From the NCBI GenBank assembly GCA_019347695.1, contig JAHWKT010000017.1, forward strand, positions 1 through 33,307: DNA of 33,307 bases, read 5' to 3'. Under the pieces are notes generated by a model. The model did not search any database and was not told the origin of the DNA. It saw only the letters and a program-made list of their open reading frames with translations. A program made the translations under genes and the position numbers. Shown piece by piece: positions 9,427-18,135 of the stretch (its first letter is position 1; the number at the start of each line of letters is the position of its first letter). The stretch is from Actinomycetota bacterium (GTDB lineage Bacteria; Actinomycetota; Nitriliruptoria; Euzebyales; JAHELV01).

Positions 9427-9532
9427 CCTTCCACAGGTTCATCACAGATCCCCCGCCGTTTCCACCGCTTGTCCACCGTCCGGCGGGCGCTGTCCACAAC
9501 GCCACCCGCCGTTGCGCACAGCGCCATCCACA
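9427..9532 (+). promoter_or_regulatory. Cluster of DnaA-box-like TCCAC(A/C) motifs
   Basis: Same-strand TCCACA/TCCACC cores at 9430, 9461, 9472, 9493 and 9527. The best 9-mers are TTGTCCACC and CTGTCCACA, against the actinobacterial DnaA box TTGTCCACA. Confidence 0.4.
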
Positions 9533-9649
9533 GTCCGTGTGGTCAGGCACTAGATGTCGTGGCGCGCGCTGCGCTGCGTCGTCAACAGCTGCGTGGCGAC
9601 GCTGGCCCAACGCCGCGGTAGGGTTGCGGTGTAACGGTCCAACGGCGCA

Positions 9650-9681
9650 GCACGCAGACACAACATGTTGTGTCTGCGTGC
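9650..9681. promoter_or_regulatory. 32-bp perfect palindrome with NrdR-box-like core ACACAACATGTTGTGT
   Basis: GCACGCAGACACAACA|TGTTGTGTCTGCGTGC is perfectly self-complementary and ends 113 bp before the nrdJ ATG. Confidence 0.8.
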
Positions 9682-9794
9682 CCGCGACCGCCAGTATCTA
9701 GCGGTTGTCCTGGTTGCAGACCCTTGACCTTGAGCAGCGGAGGCGGCAAGTTACACGACTGAAGTTTCACGCCGGGGATTCACAGGAGCTATTG

Positions 9795-12700
9795 ATGGTC
9801 ATCACTCGCCACGCCTTCGAGGCAGTCGCCGCCGCGAACGGCACCGAGCGGTCAGGACTGCGCGTCGGACCGCACTTCACGGTCGACGGCATCCACCCGT
9901 ACGAGGAGGTGGAGTGGGAGACGCGTGACGCCGTCATCACCGACTACCGGACAGGTGAGGTCGCGTTCGAGCAGCGCGATGTCGAGTTCCCGACCTCGTG
10001 GTCGATGAACGCGACTACGATCGTCGCGCAGAAGTACTTCCGCGGCACGCTCGGGTCGCCGCAGCGGGAGCGCAGCGTCAAGCACATGATCGACCGTGTC
10101 GCCGACACGATCACCGAGTGGGGCCGGGCCGACGGCTACTTCGCCGACGACGAGTCGGCCGACACGTTCGGTCTCGAGCTCAAGCACCTGCTGGTGCACC
10201 AGAAGGCAGCGTTCAACTCCCCTGTCTGGTTCAACGTCGGCGTCGAGCCCAATCCCCAGTCGAGTGCGTGCTTCATCCTGTCGGTGGAGGACGAGATGTC
10301 GTCGATCCTCAACTGGTACGTCGAGGAGGGCACGATCTTCAAGGGCGGGTCCGGGTCCGGCGTGAACCTGTCGCGCATCCGGTCGTCCAAGGAGCAGCTG
10401 CGCGGCGGCGGCCAGGCCAGCGGGCCGGTCAGCTTCATGCGGGGCGCCGACGCCTCGGCCGGCACCATCAAATCAGGCGGAAAGACACGTAGGGCAGCCA
10501 AGATGGTGATCCTCGACGTCGACCACCCCGACGTCGAGGAGTTCATCTGGTGCAAGCAGCGTGAAGAGCTCAAGGCCCGCGCGCTGCGCGAGGCCGGGTT
10601 CGACATGGACCTCGACGGACTCGACTCCGCGTCGGTCCAGTACCAGAACGCCAACAACTCGGTGCGTGTCACCGACGACTTCATGCGTGCCGCCGAACGC
10701 GCCGCGGACTGGCAGCTCAAGGCCATCACCACGGGCGAGACCATCAAGACCGTCCCGGCCGCCGACCTGATGCGCCAGATCGCCCAGGCGGCGTGGGAGT
10801 GCGCAGATCCGGGGATTCAATATGACACAACAATCAATGATTGGCACACAACACCAAATGCTGGCCGCATCAATGGATCTAATCCATGTAGTGAGTATAT
10901 GCATCTTGATAATTCAGCCTGCAATCTTGCGTCACTAAATCTTCGCAAATTCGAAGCTGACGGGATCTTTGATGTCGAGTCGTTCTGCCGTGCGGTGGAG
11001 ATCGTGTTCACTGCGCAGGAGATCCTGGTCGGCAACTCGAGCTACCCGACGGAGGCGATCGGCGTCAACGCTCGCGCCTACCGGCAGCTGGGACTGGGCT
11101 ACGCCAACCTCGGCGGGCTGCTGATGAGCCAGGGCATTCCGTACGACTCCGACGAGGGCCGGGCGTGGGCGGCGGCGATCACTGCGCTGATGACCGGTCA
11201 GGCGTACCGCACGTCGGTCGAGTTGGCGAAGGTGCAGGGGCCGTTCGACGGCTACGACGACGACCGTGACGGCATGCTGCGGGTGCTGCGCAAGCACCGT
11301 GACGCGTTGTCGACGATCGATCGCGAGCGGGCGCCGGCCAACGTGCTCGACGCTGCCCAGACAGCGTGGGATGGCGCGGTCGAGCACGCCTCCGAGCACG
11401 GCGTACGCAACGCCCAGGCCAGTGTGCTTGCACCTACCGGCACTATCGGCTTGATGATGGACTGCGACACCACCGGCATAGAGCCGGACCTCGGGCTGGT
11501 CAAGATGAAGAAGCTGGTCGGCGGCGGCTCGATGAAGATCGTCAACCAGACGGTGCCGGTCGCGCTGCGGCACCTGGGCTACCAGCCGGAGCAGGTCGAG
11601 GCGATCGTCGCGTACATCGACGATCATGCGACGGTCGAAGGTGCACCGGCGTTCAAGACCGAGCACCTCGAGGTGTTCGACTGCGCGATGGGGGAGCGGT
11701 CGATCGCACCGATGGGTCACGTGCGGATGATGGCGGCGGCGCAGCCATGGCTGAGCGGCGCGATCTCGAAGTGCGTGACGGCCAATACCCGGGTGACGAC
11801 GGCGGACGGTCTCGTGCGCATCGGAGACCTGTACCGCGGCGAGACGCCCGAGAGCTTCCGCGACGAGATCATCGAGGTCGCCTCCACCGGCGGAGCCGCC
11901 AAGACCGATGCCTTCTACTACGGCGGTCGACGACCGGTGCGCCGCATCGTGCTCCGTTCCGGCCACACCGTCACGGGCACCGAGAATCATCGGGTGCAGG
12001 TCGCTGGTGATCAGGGCCTCGAGTGGCGCTATCTGGACGAGATCGAGCCGGGTGAGTACGTGGCGGTGCAGTACGGGGCTGACATGTGGTCCTCGACGCC
12101 CGCGGATCTGACGGGCGTCGTACCGTCGCCCGCATACGGTTCGCAGCGACACGTGTCGTTGCCCGTGGAGATGACCGAGGATCTCGCGTTCCTCCTCGGC
12201 GCGTACGTCGCGGAAGGCCACATCACACGCAGCAACTGGACGGTGGTCATCACCAACGCGGAGGAGACGGTGCTGCGCCGTGTGGCCGAGGCGTGGCAGC
12301 GTGTCTTCGGCACGACGGCGCGCATCACCCGACAGGCAGGCAAGTGCCCCGGGGTCGTCGTGTCGTCCAAGACGATCGTGGAGTTCCTCGACTACCTGGG
12401 TTGCGGCGAGCGCGCGTCGACCAAGCGCATCCCCGACGCTGTACTTCGGTCACCGCGCCCAATGGTACTAGCGTTCCTGCAGGGCCTGTTCCTCGATGCC
12501 TACGCGTCGGTGACGTCGATGCCGAAGCTGGCGTTCTGCCTCGACTCTCGTGGCCTGCTCGATGATCTTCAGGCGGTGCTGACGAACCTCGGCATCGTCC
12601 ACGGTCGTATCTCGAAGTACAACGCGGAGTACGACAAGTCCTTCGATGAGGTGTACGCCGTCGGGGCCGACGCCGGGCGGCTCGCGCAGCTGGTCCCGTT

Positions 12701-13862
12701 CCTCGAGCCGGACAAGGCTGCTCGAGCTGCCAAGTTGCCGGCGGAGCCGTCGGTGCACGGCACCGCCGACGTCGTGCCGTGTGTTTCTGGCGCCGACCTG
12801 TACGACCTCGTTCCGCACAGCGAACGGCCCCGTTGGCGCTTCCTCGTCGATCCGCGGACGCGGCACGTCGCTCGACGCACGGTCGAGCGACTCGCGGCGG
12901 TTGACGGTGTGACGCTGCCCGAGTGGCTGCAGACCGTCCTCGACGAGGGGTTGCACTTCAGCCCGGTCGCGACGGTCTCCGAGGCGGGCGAGGAGGACGT
13001 CTTCGATCTGTCCGTGCCGTCCACCCACGCCTTCATCGGCAACGGCATCGTGAACCACAACACGGTCAATGTTCCAGAGTCGGCGACGGTCGAGGACATC
13101 GAGCATGTCTACATGGAGGGCTGGCGGCTCGGCCTGAAGGCGCTGGCGATCTACCGCGACAACTGCAAGGTTGCACAGCCCCTGTCGGTCAGCCGCAAGA
13201 GCACGTCCGACAAGCCCGCGATGACCACCGACGAGGAGGCCGCGCAGGTCGGCATCGTGCGTCGCCGGCTGCCACGCCAGCGACCCGCACAGACCCTGTC
13301 GTTCACCGTCGGCGATGCCGAGGGCTACATGACGGCGGGGGAGTACCCCGGCGACGGGCTCGGCGAGATCTTCGTCAACCTGGGCAAGCAGGGATCCACG
13401 CTGTCGGGCGTCATGGACGCGTTCGCGATCAGCGTGAGCATCGGCCTGCAGTACGGGGTGCCGCTCGAGGCGTTCGTGTCGAAGTTCATCAACATGCGCT
13501 TCGAGCCGGCCGGCATGACCGACGACTCCGAGGTCAAGTTCGCCTCGTCGATCGTCGACTACATGTTCCGCCGCCTCGCGATCGAGTACCTGCCGCCCGA
13601 GACGCGCCACCAGCTCAACATCTACACGATGCAGGAGCGCATGGTGCAGCTCGAAGGCGGCGCGTCGGCACCGCCGGCGGCGGCCGATGACACGCCGAAG
13701 GTTGATGCCGAGGGCCAGACGGTGCTGCCGGTGACCCCGCAGCGTCCGGTCGACGACAACTACTCGAACGCGCCGATGTGCTACCAGTGTGGCGTCTCCA
13801 TGGTCCGCGCCGGGTCGTGCCACTGCTGTCCGCAGTGCGGTACCACGAGCGGCTGCAGCTGA
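9795..13862 (+). CDS. nrdJ: Vitamin B12-dependent (class II) ribonucleoside-diphosphate reductase, intein-containing
   Basis: ATG with SD aggagct. VHP/IHPYEEVEWETRDAVITDYRTGEVAFEQRDVEFP, GSNPCSEYMHLDNSACNLASLNL, LAPTGTIGLMMDCDTTGIEPDL, C-terminal CYQCG...CCPQCGTTSGC. Confidence 0.95.
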   Translation: MVITRHAFEAVAAANGTERSGLRVGPHFTVDGIHPYEEVEWETRDAVITDYRTGEVAFEQRDVEFPTSWSMNATTIVAQKYFRGTLGSPQRERSVKHMIDRVADTITEWGRADGYFADDESADTFGLELKHLLVHQKAAFNSPVWFNVGVEPNPQSSACFILSVEDEMSSILNWYVEEGTIFKGGSGSGVNLSRIRSSKEQLRGGGQASGPVSFMRGADASAGTIKSGGKTRRAAKMVILDVDHPDVEEFIWCKQREELKARALREAGFDMDLDGLDSASVQYQNANNSVRVTDDFMRAAERAADWQLKAITTGETIKTVPAADLMRQIAQAAWECADPGIQYDTTINDWHTTPNAGRINGSNPCSEYMHLDNSACNLASLNLRKFEADGIFDVESFCRAVEIVFTAQEILVGNSSYPTEAIGVNARAYRQLGLGYANLGGLLMSQGIPYDSDEGRAWAAAITALMTGQAYRTSVELAKVQGPFDGYDDDRDGMLRVLRKHRDALSTIDRERAPANVLDAAQTAWDGAVEHASEHGVRNAQASVLAPTGTIGLMMDCDTTGIEPDLGLVKMKKLVGGGSMKIVNQTVPVALRHLGYQPEQVEAIVAYIDDHATVEGAPAFKTEHLEVFDCAMGERSIAPMGHVRMMAAAQPWLSGAISKCVTANTRVTTADGLVRIGDLYRGETPESFRDEIIEVASTGGAAKTDAFYYGGRRPVRRIVLRSGHTVTGTENHRVQVAGDQGLEWRYLDEIEPGEYVAVQYGADMWSSTPADLTGVVPSPAYGSQRHVSLPVEMTEDLAFLLGAYVAEGHITRSNWTVVITNAEETVLRRVAEAWQRVFGTTARITRQAGKCPGVVVSSKTIVEFLDYLGCGERASTKRIPDAVLRSPRPMVLAFLQGLFLDAYASVTSMPKLAFCLDSRGLLDDLQAVLTNLGIVHGRISKYNAEYDKSFDEVYAVGADAGRLAQLVPFLEPDKAARAAKLPAEPSVHGTADVVPCVSGADLYDLVPHSERPRWRFLVDPRTRHVARRTVERLAAVDGVTLPEWLQTVLDEGLHFSPVATVSEAGEEDVFDLSVPSTHAFIGNGIVNHNTVNVPESATVEDIEHVYMEGWRLGLKALAIYRDNCKVAQPLSVSRKSTSDKPAMTTDEEAAQVGIVRRRLPRQRPAQTLSFTVGDAEGYMTAGEYPGDGLGEIFVNLGKQGSTLSGVMDAFAISVSIGLQYGVPLEAFVSKFINMRFEPAGMTDDSEVKFASSIVDYMFRRLAIEYLPPETRHQLNIYTMQERMVQLEGGASAPPAAADDTPKVDAEGQTVLPVTPQRPVDDNYSNAPMCYQCGVSMVRAGSCHCCPQCGTTSGCS
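11772..13061 (+). other. Intein within NrdJ (430 aa), LAGLIDADG family, inserted at ISK|T
   Basis: Starts with Cys1 (CVTANTRVTTADGLVRIGDL), block B-like GTENHRVQV, LAFLLGAYVAEGHI, C-terminal THAFIGNGIVNHN|T. Exteins rejoin as WLSGAISK-TVNVPESATVEDI. Confidence 0.95.
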
Positions 13863-13952
13863 CGCCGGATCAGACCATCAACGACGGCTCGTCTCCTTCG
13901 TGGGGGCGGGTCGTCGCCAGTTGGAGGCCGCGGAAGCGATCCCGGGGAGACG

Positions 13953-14102
13953 TCAGCGTCCTGTGGTCTCGTCGGCTGCCAGCTGTGCGGCGACACTGGC
14001 CGGAAGGTCGTGGACCGTCATCCGCCAGTGCAGCGCGATGCCGGTCGTGGCGGGCGCATCGCGGTCGCGGGTGACGGTCGAGCGTACCGCCGACTCACAC
14101 AC
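13953..14102 (-). CDS. Hypothetical 49-aa ORF downstream of the KAS gene
   Basis: GTG start; high GC at third codon positions; no recognised family. Confidence 0.2.
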   Translation of the reverse strand: MCESAVRSTVTRDRDAPATTGIALHWRMTVHDLPASVAAQLAADETTGR

Positions 14103-14155
14103 CGCTGTGGGGAGACTCAGCGAGGCGGGTGTTGAAGAGCTGCCCCAGAGCGGGG

Positions 14156-15400
14156 TCAGGGCGTCGCGCGCAGGACGAGCGCGGCGTTGTGCCCGCCGAA
14201 GCCGAAGGAAGTGGAGACGACGATACGGTTGGAGATCTCGCGAGGTGTGCCGCTGACCAGATCGAGGTCGGCGCACCGTGGGTCGACGTGATCGAGGTTG
14301 GCGATCGGCGGCACCACGCCCTCGGCGGCCGACCGCAGCGCCACGATGGCCTCCACCGCGCCCGCGGCGCCGAACAGGTGTCCGATTGTCGACTTCGTCG
14401 CCGTGACCGGCGCGGCGTCGAACACCGTGCGCAGCACGAGGGCCTCGACCTCGTCGTTGCGAGGTGTGGAGGTGGCGTGCGCATTGACGTGTCCCACCTC
14501 GTCGGGTGCGACGCCGGCGTCGGACAGCGCCGCCCGCACGGCGGCGATCGCCCCTCCGCCGTCCGGAGCCGGTTGGGTGGGATGGTGGGCGTCGTTGCTC
14601 GCTGCATACCCGAGGACCACGCCGTGCACCGCCGCCTCCCGCCGGCGTGCGCTGCGTGCCGACTCGAGCACGAGCACACCCGCGCCCTCGCCCAACACGA
14701 AGCCGTCGCGGTCGCGGTCGAACGGCCGGCTGGCGCTGCCGGGCGCATCGGTACGGGTGCTCAGCGCGCCGGCGGCGCGGAAGGCGGCGACCGTCAATGC
14801 CGCGATCGGGGCCTCGGTCCCGCCCGCGACAACCAGATCGGCACGGCCGGCGCGGATCATGTCGGCCGCCATCCCGACCGCGTCGGTGCCAGCCGCACAC
14901 GCGCTGGCAACCACCACGGCGGGACCGTGCAGACCGTGGCGCTGGGCGATGCGACCGGCTGCCATGTTGACCGGCACGGTGACCGCCAGATAGGGCCGCA
15001 CCCGTCGGGATCCGCCCGCGGCCCGCTCGTGCTCGTCGATGATCGAGGTCACCGGTCCGACGCCGGTCGCGAGCACCACACCGGCGCGGGCTGCAGCGCC
15101 GGCCGTCAGTGCGCCATCGCCGTCGATCGCGCCGGCGTCGCCGAGTGCCTCGTTCGCCGCGATCAGCGCCAGCTGCACGGAGCGATCCGTCTGCGCCACC
15201 AGCTTGCGGGGGAGGTGGTGTGTGACCGACAGTCCATCGACGGCGGTCACCACACCGGTCGGGTCGGTGGGATCGTCGACCCGGGCGACCGGCCGCGCGG
15301 TCAGCACACCGTCCCACAGCGCCGCCGCGCCGACACCGTGCGGCGTGACCGCGCCGACGCCGGTGATCACCGCGGCATCGAGGTCGTCCCTGGCCGTCAC
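14156..15400 (-). CDS. Beta-ketoacyl-[acyl-carrier-protein] synthase (FabF-like)
   Basis: Catalytic Cys VVVASACAAGTDAVG, His motifs NAHATSTPRNDEVEA and KSTIGHLFGAAGAVEA, GFGGHNAALVLR. Confidence 0.92.
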   Translation of the reverse strand: MTARDDLDAAVITGVGAVTPHGVGAAALWDGVLTARPVARVDDPTDPTGVVTAVDGLSVTHHLPRKLVAQTDRSVQLALIAANEALGDAGAIDGDGALTAGAAARAGVVLATGVGPVTSIIDEHERAAGGSRRVRPYLAVTVPVNMAAGRIAQRHGLHGPAVVVASACAAGTDAVGMAADMIRAGRADLVVAGGTEAPIAALTVAAFRAAGALSTRTDAPGSASRPFDRDRDGFVLGEGAGVLVLESARSARRREAAVHGVVLGYAASNDAHHPTQPAPDGGGAIAAVRAALSDAGVAPDEVGHVNAHATSTPRNDEVEALVLRTVFDAAPVTATKSTIGHLFGAAGAVEAIVALRSAAEGVVPPIANLDHVDPRCADLDLVSGTPREISNRIVVSTSFGFGGHNAALVLRATP

Positions 15401-15521
15401 GAGGACGCGAGCATGGCGCGCAACTGCGCCGTCGTGTCGCTCATGTGCGCGTCCTCGTCTCGACAGGTGGTGGCAGGCGGGGTGACCGCACCCGGGAGCT
15501 CGACCGCTGCTGCGACGCGGT

Positions 15522-16346
15522 TCAGACCTCGACCGGTCGTGTGGGATCCGCGCTCCACTGCGACCACGAGCCCGGATAGAGCCGGGCGGCCGGCAGACCG
15601 GCGCGCTCCATCGCCAGCAGCGTGTGACAGGCGGTCACACCCGACCCACAGTAGACGATGGTGTCCGCATGGTCGTCGACGCCGGCGCGCGCGAACCGTC
15701 GTCGCAGGTCGCGCCGGCCGAGGAACCGGCCGGTCGCCGCATCGAGGTTGCCGGCGAAGGGCACGTTGACCGCGCCAGGGATGTGTCCCGCACGCGGATC
15801 GACCGGTTCGACGATCCCGTGGAAGCGGTCCGGCGCACGGGCGTCGACGACGACGCGATCGTCGCTGCGGGCCGCGGCGACGTCGTCGGCGTCGGCGAGC
15901 AGCTCGCCGGGCCACGACGTGAGCACGAACGTGCCAGGGGTCACCACCGGACGCACCCGCGACAGCGGTGCGGTCCAGGCGCCGAGGCCACCGTCGAGCA
16001 GGGCGGCCGGCCCACCACTCGCGCGCAGCATCCACACCAGTCGCGCTGCGGTGGCGCCACCCGCATCGTCGTAGGCGACGACGAGTGTGTGGTCGTCGAT
16101 GCCCGCGTTGCGCATCCCGGCCGCGAACACGTCCGGAGCTGGCAGCGGATGGCGACCGGCCGCAGGCGATGGCGCCGCGGCCAGCCAGCGATCGAGGTCG
16201 ACGAACACGGCACCCGGCAGGTGTCCCGCCGCGTACGCGGCCTGACCCGATCGTCCGTCGAGGTACCACCGGACATCGCACAGCACGAGCGTCCGGCGAC
16301 GGGTGATGACCCAGTCGAGGTCGACGATCGGCGGTGGGATGGTCAT
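15522..16346 (-). CDS. Thiosulfate/3-mercaptopyruvate sulfurtransferase (double rhodanese)
   Basis: DVRWYLDGRSGQAAYAAGHLPGAVFVDLD, DARAPDRFHGIVEPVDPRAGHIPGAVNVPF, active-site loop VYCGSGVTACHTLLA. Confidence 0.9.
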   Translation of the reverse strand: MTIPPPIVDLDWVITRRRTLVLCDVRWYLDGRSGQAAYAAGHLPGAVFVDLDRWLAAAPSPAAGRHPLPAPDVFAAGMRNAGIDDHTLVVAYDDAGGATAARLVWMLRASGGPAALLDGGLGAWTAPLSRVRPVVTPGTFVLTSWPGELLADADDVAAARSDDRVVVDARAPDRFHGIVEPVDPRAGHIPGAVNVPFAGNLDAATGRFLGRRDLRRRFARAGVDDHADTIVYCGSGVTACHTLLAMERAGLPAARLYPGSWSQWSADPTRPVEV

Positions 16347-16404
16347 GGCGGCCTCCGGCTGACATCGCCGCACATGGCGGCTGACGGGTACCATTACGCA
16401 GATC

Positions 16405-17217
16405 GTGCTCAGTTCTCCAGTCACCGGCACCACGGCCAGAGATCTGCTGGCCGTGCTCGCGATGACCACTGCCGTGACCGTTGTCGCGATCGGTGCGATG
16501 ACGCTGATCGCCGCAGGCGCGATCACCGCGCCGGTGTCGCTGGCGATGCTCGCGGCGATCGTTGCGGGCGTCGCACTGCCCGGCGTGGCACGTCGCGCTG
16601 TGCGGCGACAGCAGCGCAGCCTGCGACACCGCGTCGGCGATCCCCGGTCCGTGACGGGCGTCTGGCGTCAGCTACTGGACGCGGCGTGGACCGCGCGGGA
16701 CCAGTTCGCACACGTTGTCGACGACCCTGGTGGGTCGGTACTGATGGAGCGGTTGGCCGCGCACCAGGCCCACATCGACGCGGCGTTGACGCGCTGCGGC
16801 ACGCTCGCCCGCGATGGTGAGCTGCTGTCGCGGCAGCTGCGGGGGTACCACGTGCGCCGGCTGCGCCGTGATCTGCGCCGCGAGCACACCGACGATCCGA
16901 CGGATCGGCGGGCGCGGACGTTGGCCGACGAGCTGGCGGAAGCCGACCGCCTCGCTGCGTACGTGGGCGCGTTGCGCGAGCGCCTCGAGGCGCAGGTCGG
17001 CCAGTTGCGGTCGGCCGCCTGGCGGGCCGCGGCGCTGCGCGCGGATCATCCGGATGCGGGCCGATCGACCGTCCAGGACCTGCTCGTCGACCTCGAGCAC
17101 CTCCGGGAGGCGATGGGTGACCTCGACGACCTGGAACGGTCCGTGACGGTTGTTGACACCCGCCACACGGGTACCGCATCATCGGCGGCCCAGGCGGCCT
17201 CCCGATACGATGGCTGA
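16405..17217 (+). CDS. Hypothetical membrane-anchored protein with long Arg/Ala-rich coiled-coil-like region
   Basis: Two hydrophobic N-terminal segments, then a charged helical region; no recognised domain. Confidence 0.6.
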   Translation: MLSSPVTGTTARDLLAVLAMTTAVTVVAIGAMTLIAAGAITAPVSLAMLAAIVAGVALPGVARRAVRRQQRSLRHRVGDPRSVTGVWRQLLDAAWTARDQFAHVVDDPGGSVLMERLAAHQAHIDAALTRCGTLARDGELLSRQLRGYHVRRLRRDLRREHTDDPTDRRARTLADELAEADRLAAYVGALRERLEAQVGQLRSAAWRAAALRADHPDAGRSTVQDLLVDLEHLREAMGDLDDLERSVTVVDTRHTGTASSAAQAASRYDG

Positions 17218-17297
17218 GCGCTCCACGACGTGGTCGGGCGGCTCGCAGCGGACGGGATAGCTGCGGACCTCACCACGTGTGGCGGTGTGGTGGGAGC

Positions 17298-17372
17298 TTC
17301 GCGGAGCCTGGTTCCACGAAACACGCGGGAGCTTGGCTCCACGAAGCACGTAGTGGACCGGCTGCGCCGGAC
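17298..17372 (+). repeat. Dispersed two-hairpin repeat, copy 2 (75 bp, with an internal 25-bp tandem duplication)
   Basis: ttcgcggagcctggttccacgaaacacgcg is identical to the reverse complement of copy 1 over 30 bp, followed by ggagcttggctccacgaagcacgta and gtggaccggctgcgccggac. Confidence 0.9.
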
Positions 17373-17472
17373 AGGCAGCACAGGACGACAGAGAGGCGCC
17401 GGAGCCGTGCCTGCAGATTCGCCGTCGCGGGTCTTTCTCGCCCGCGCGCGTCAACGACCTGCGCAAGGCGTC

Positions 17473-18135
17473 ATGCGCGACCGGGGGGTCGCAACGGCCG
17501 CCGAACAGCCGACCGCCCCACACGACAAGGCCGCGCCGCCCGCACCGGCGTCCACCGACGTCGTCATCGATCTGACCGGCGGATCTTCGCAAGGTGGCAC
17601 GGTCCGCTCCACCCGGCGGACGCGGTGGTGGCTGCTCGCGCTGGCTTCCGTGGCGATCGCGGCCGCGGTCGTGGCAGCGGTCAACTACAACGCGGCGATG
17701 CGCTGGCGGGCTCGCGCCATCGCCGCCGAGCAGCTCGCCGCACAGTCGAGTGCCGAGGCCGCTGCGGAACGCAGCGCGACGGCCGCGGCGAAGTCCGCGA
17801 CCGCCACTGCACGTCAGCGTCGCCGTGCCATCGCCGAGCAGTTGGCTGTCTCGGAGGCCGACGTGGCTGCGCTGGAGGCACGCGTGGCGACGCTTGCCTC
17901 CGATCGGGCCGAGGCCCAGGATCGGGGCGTCGCCGTGGCCACGACATCGTCGGATGCGCAGGTCCGCGCGCTGCAGGCGCAGATCGACAGCTGCACGGCC
18001 CAGATCGACGCCGCGCGGGTGGCGCTGGTCGGTGACGTCGACGTGGCGTCGTGGCAGCGCGCGCTGACCGCCGCGCAGGCGACCTGCGAGCAGGTCGCCG
18101 CCGACGTCGACGCGCTGATGTCGACCGCGCGATGA
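17473..18135 (+). CDS. Hypothetical single-pass membrane protein with extracytoplasmic coiled coil
   Basis: TM WWLLALASVAIAAAVVAAVNYN, then an Ala/Arg/Glu-rich helical region (VSEADVAALEARVATLASDRAEA). Confidence 0.6.
   Translation: MRDRGVATAAEQPTAPHDKAAPPAPASTDVVIDLTGGSSQGGTVRSTRRTRWWLLALASVAIAAAVVAAVNYNAAMRWRARAIAAEQLAAQSSAEAAAERSATAAAKSATATARQRRRAIAEQLAVSEADVAALEARVATLASDRAEAQDRGVAVATTSSDAQVRALQAQIDSCTAQIDAARVALVGDVDVASWQRALTAAQATCEQVAADVDALMSTAR

Noticed and set aside
9620-9645. Second NrdR box one spacing upstream of the palindrome
   Set aside because: ttgcggtgtaacggtccaac is only weakly symmetric and does not match the consensus.
9540-9794. Cobalamin riboswitch upstream of B12-dependent nrdJ
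   Set aside because: No B12-box-like conserved core recognised and the interval is short; the prominent palindrome fits a protein operator better.
17277-18035. Conserved peptide [19 protein letters not shown] appearing in several ORFs as a protein motif
   Set aside because: It is the six-frame translation of the dispersed DNA repeat, not a shared protein domain.
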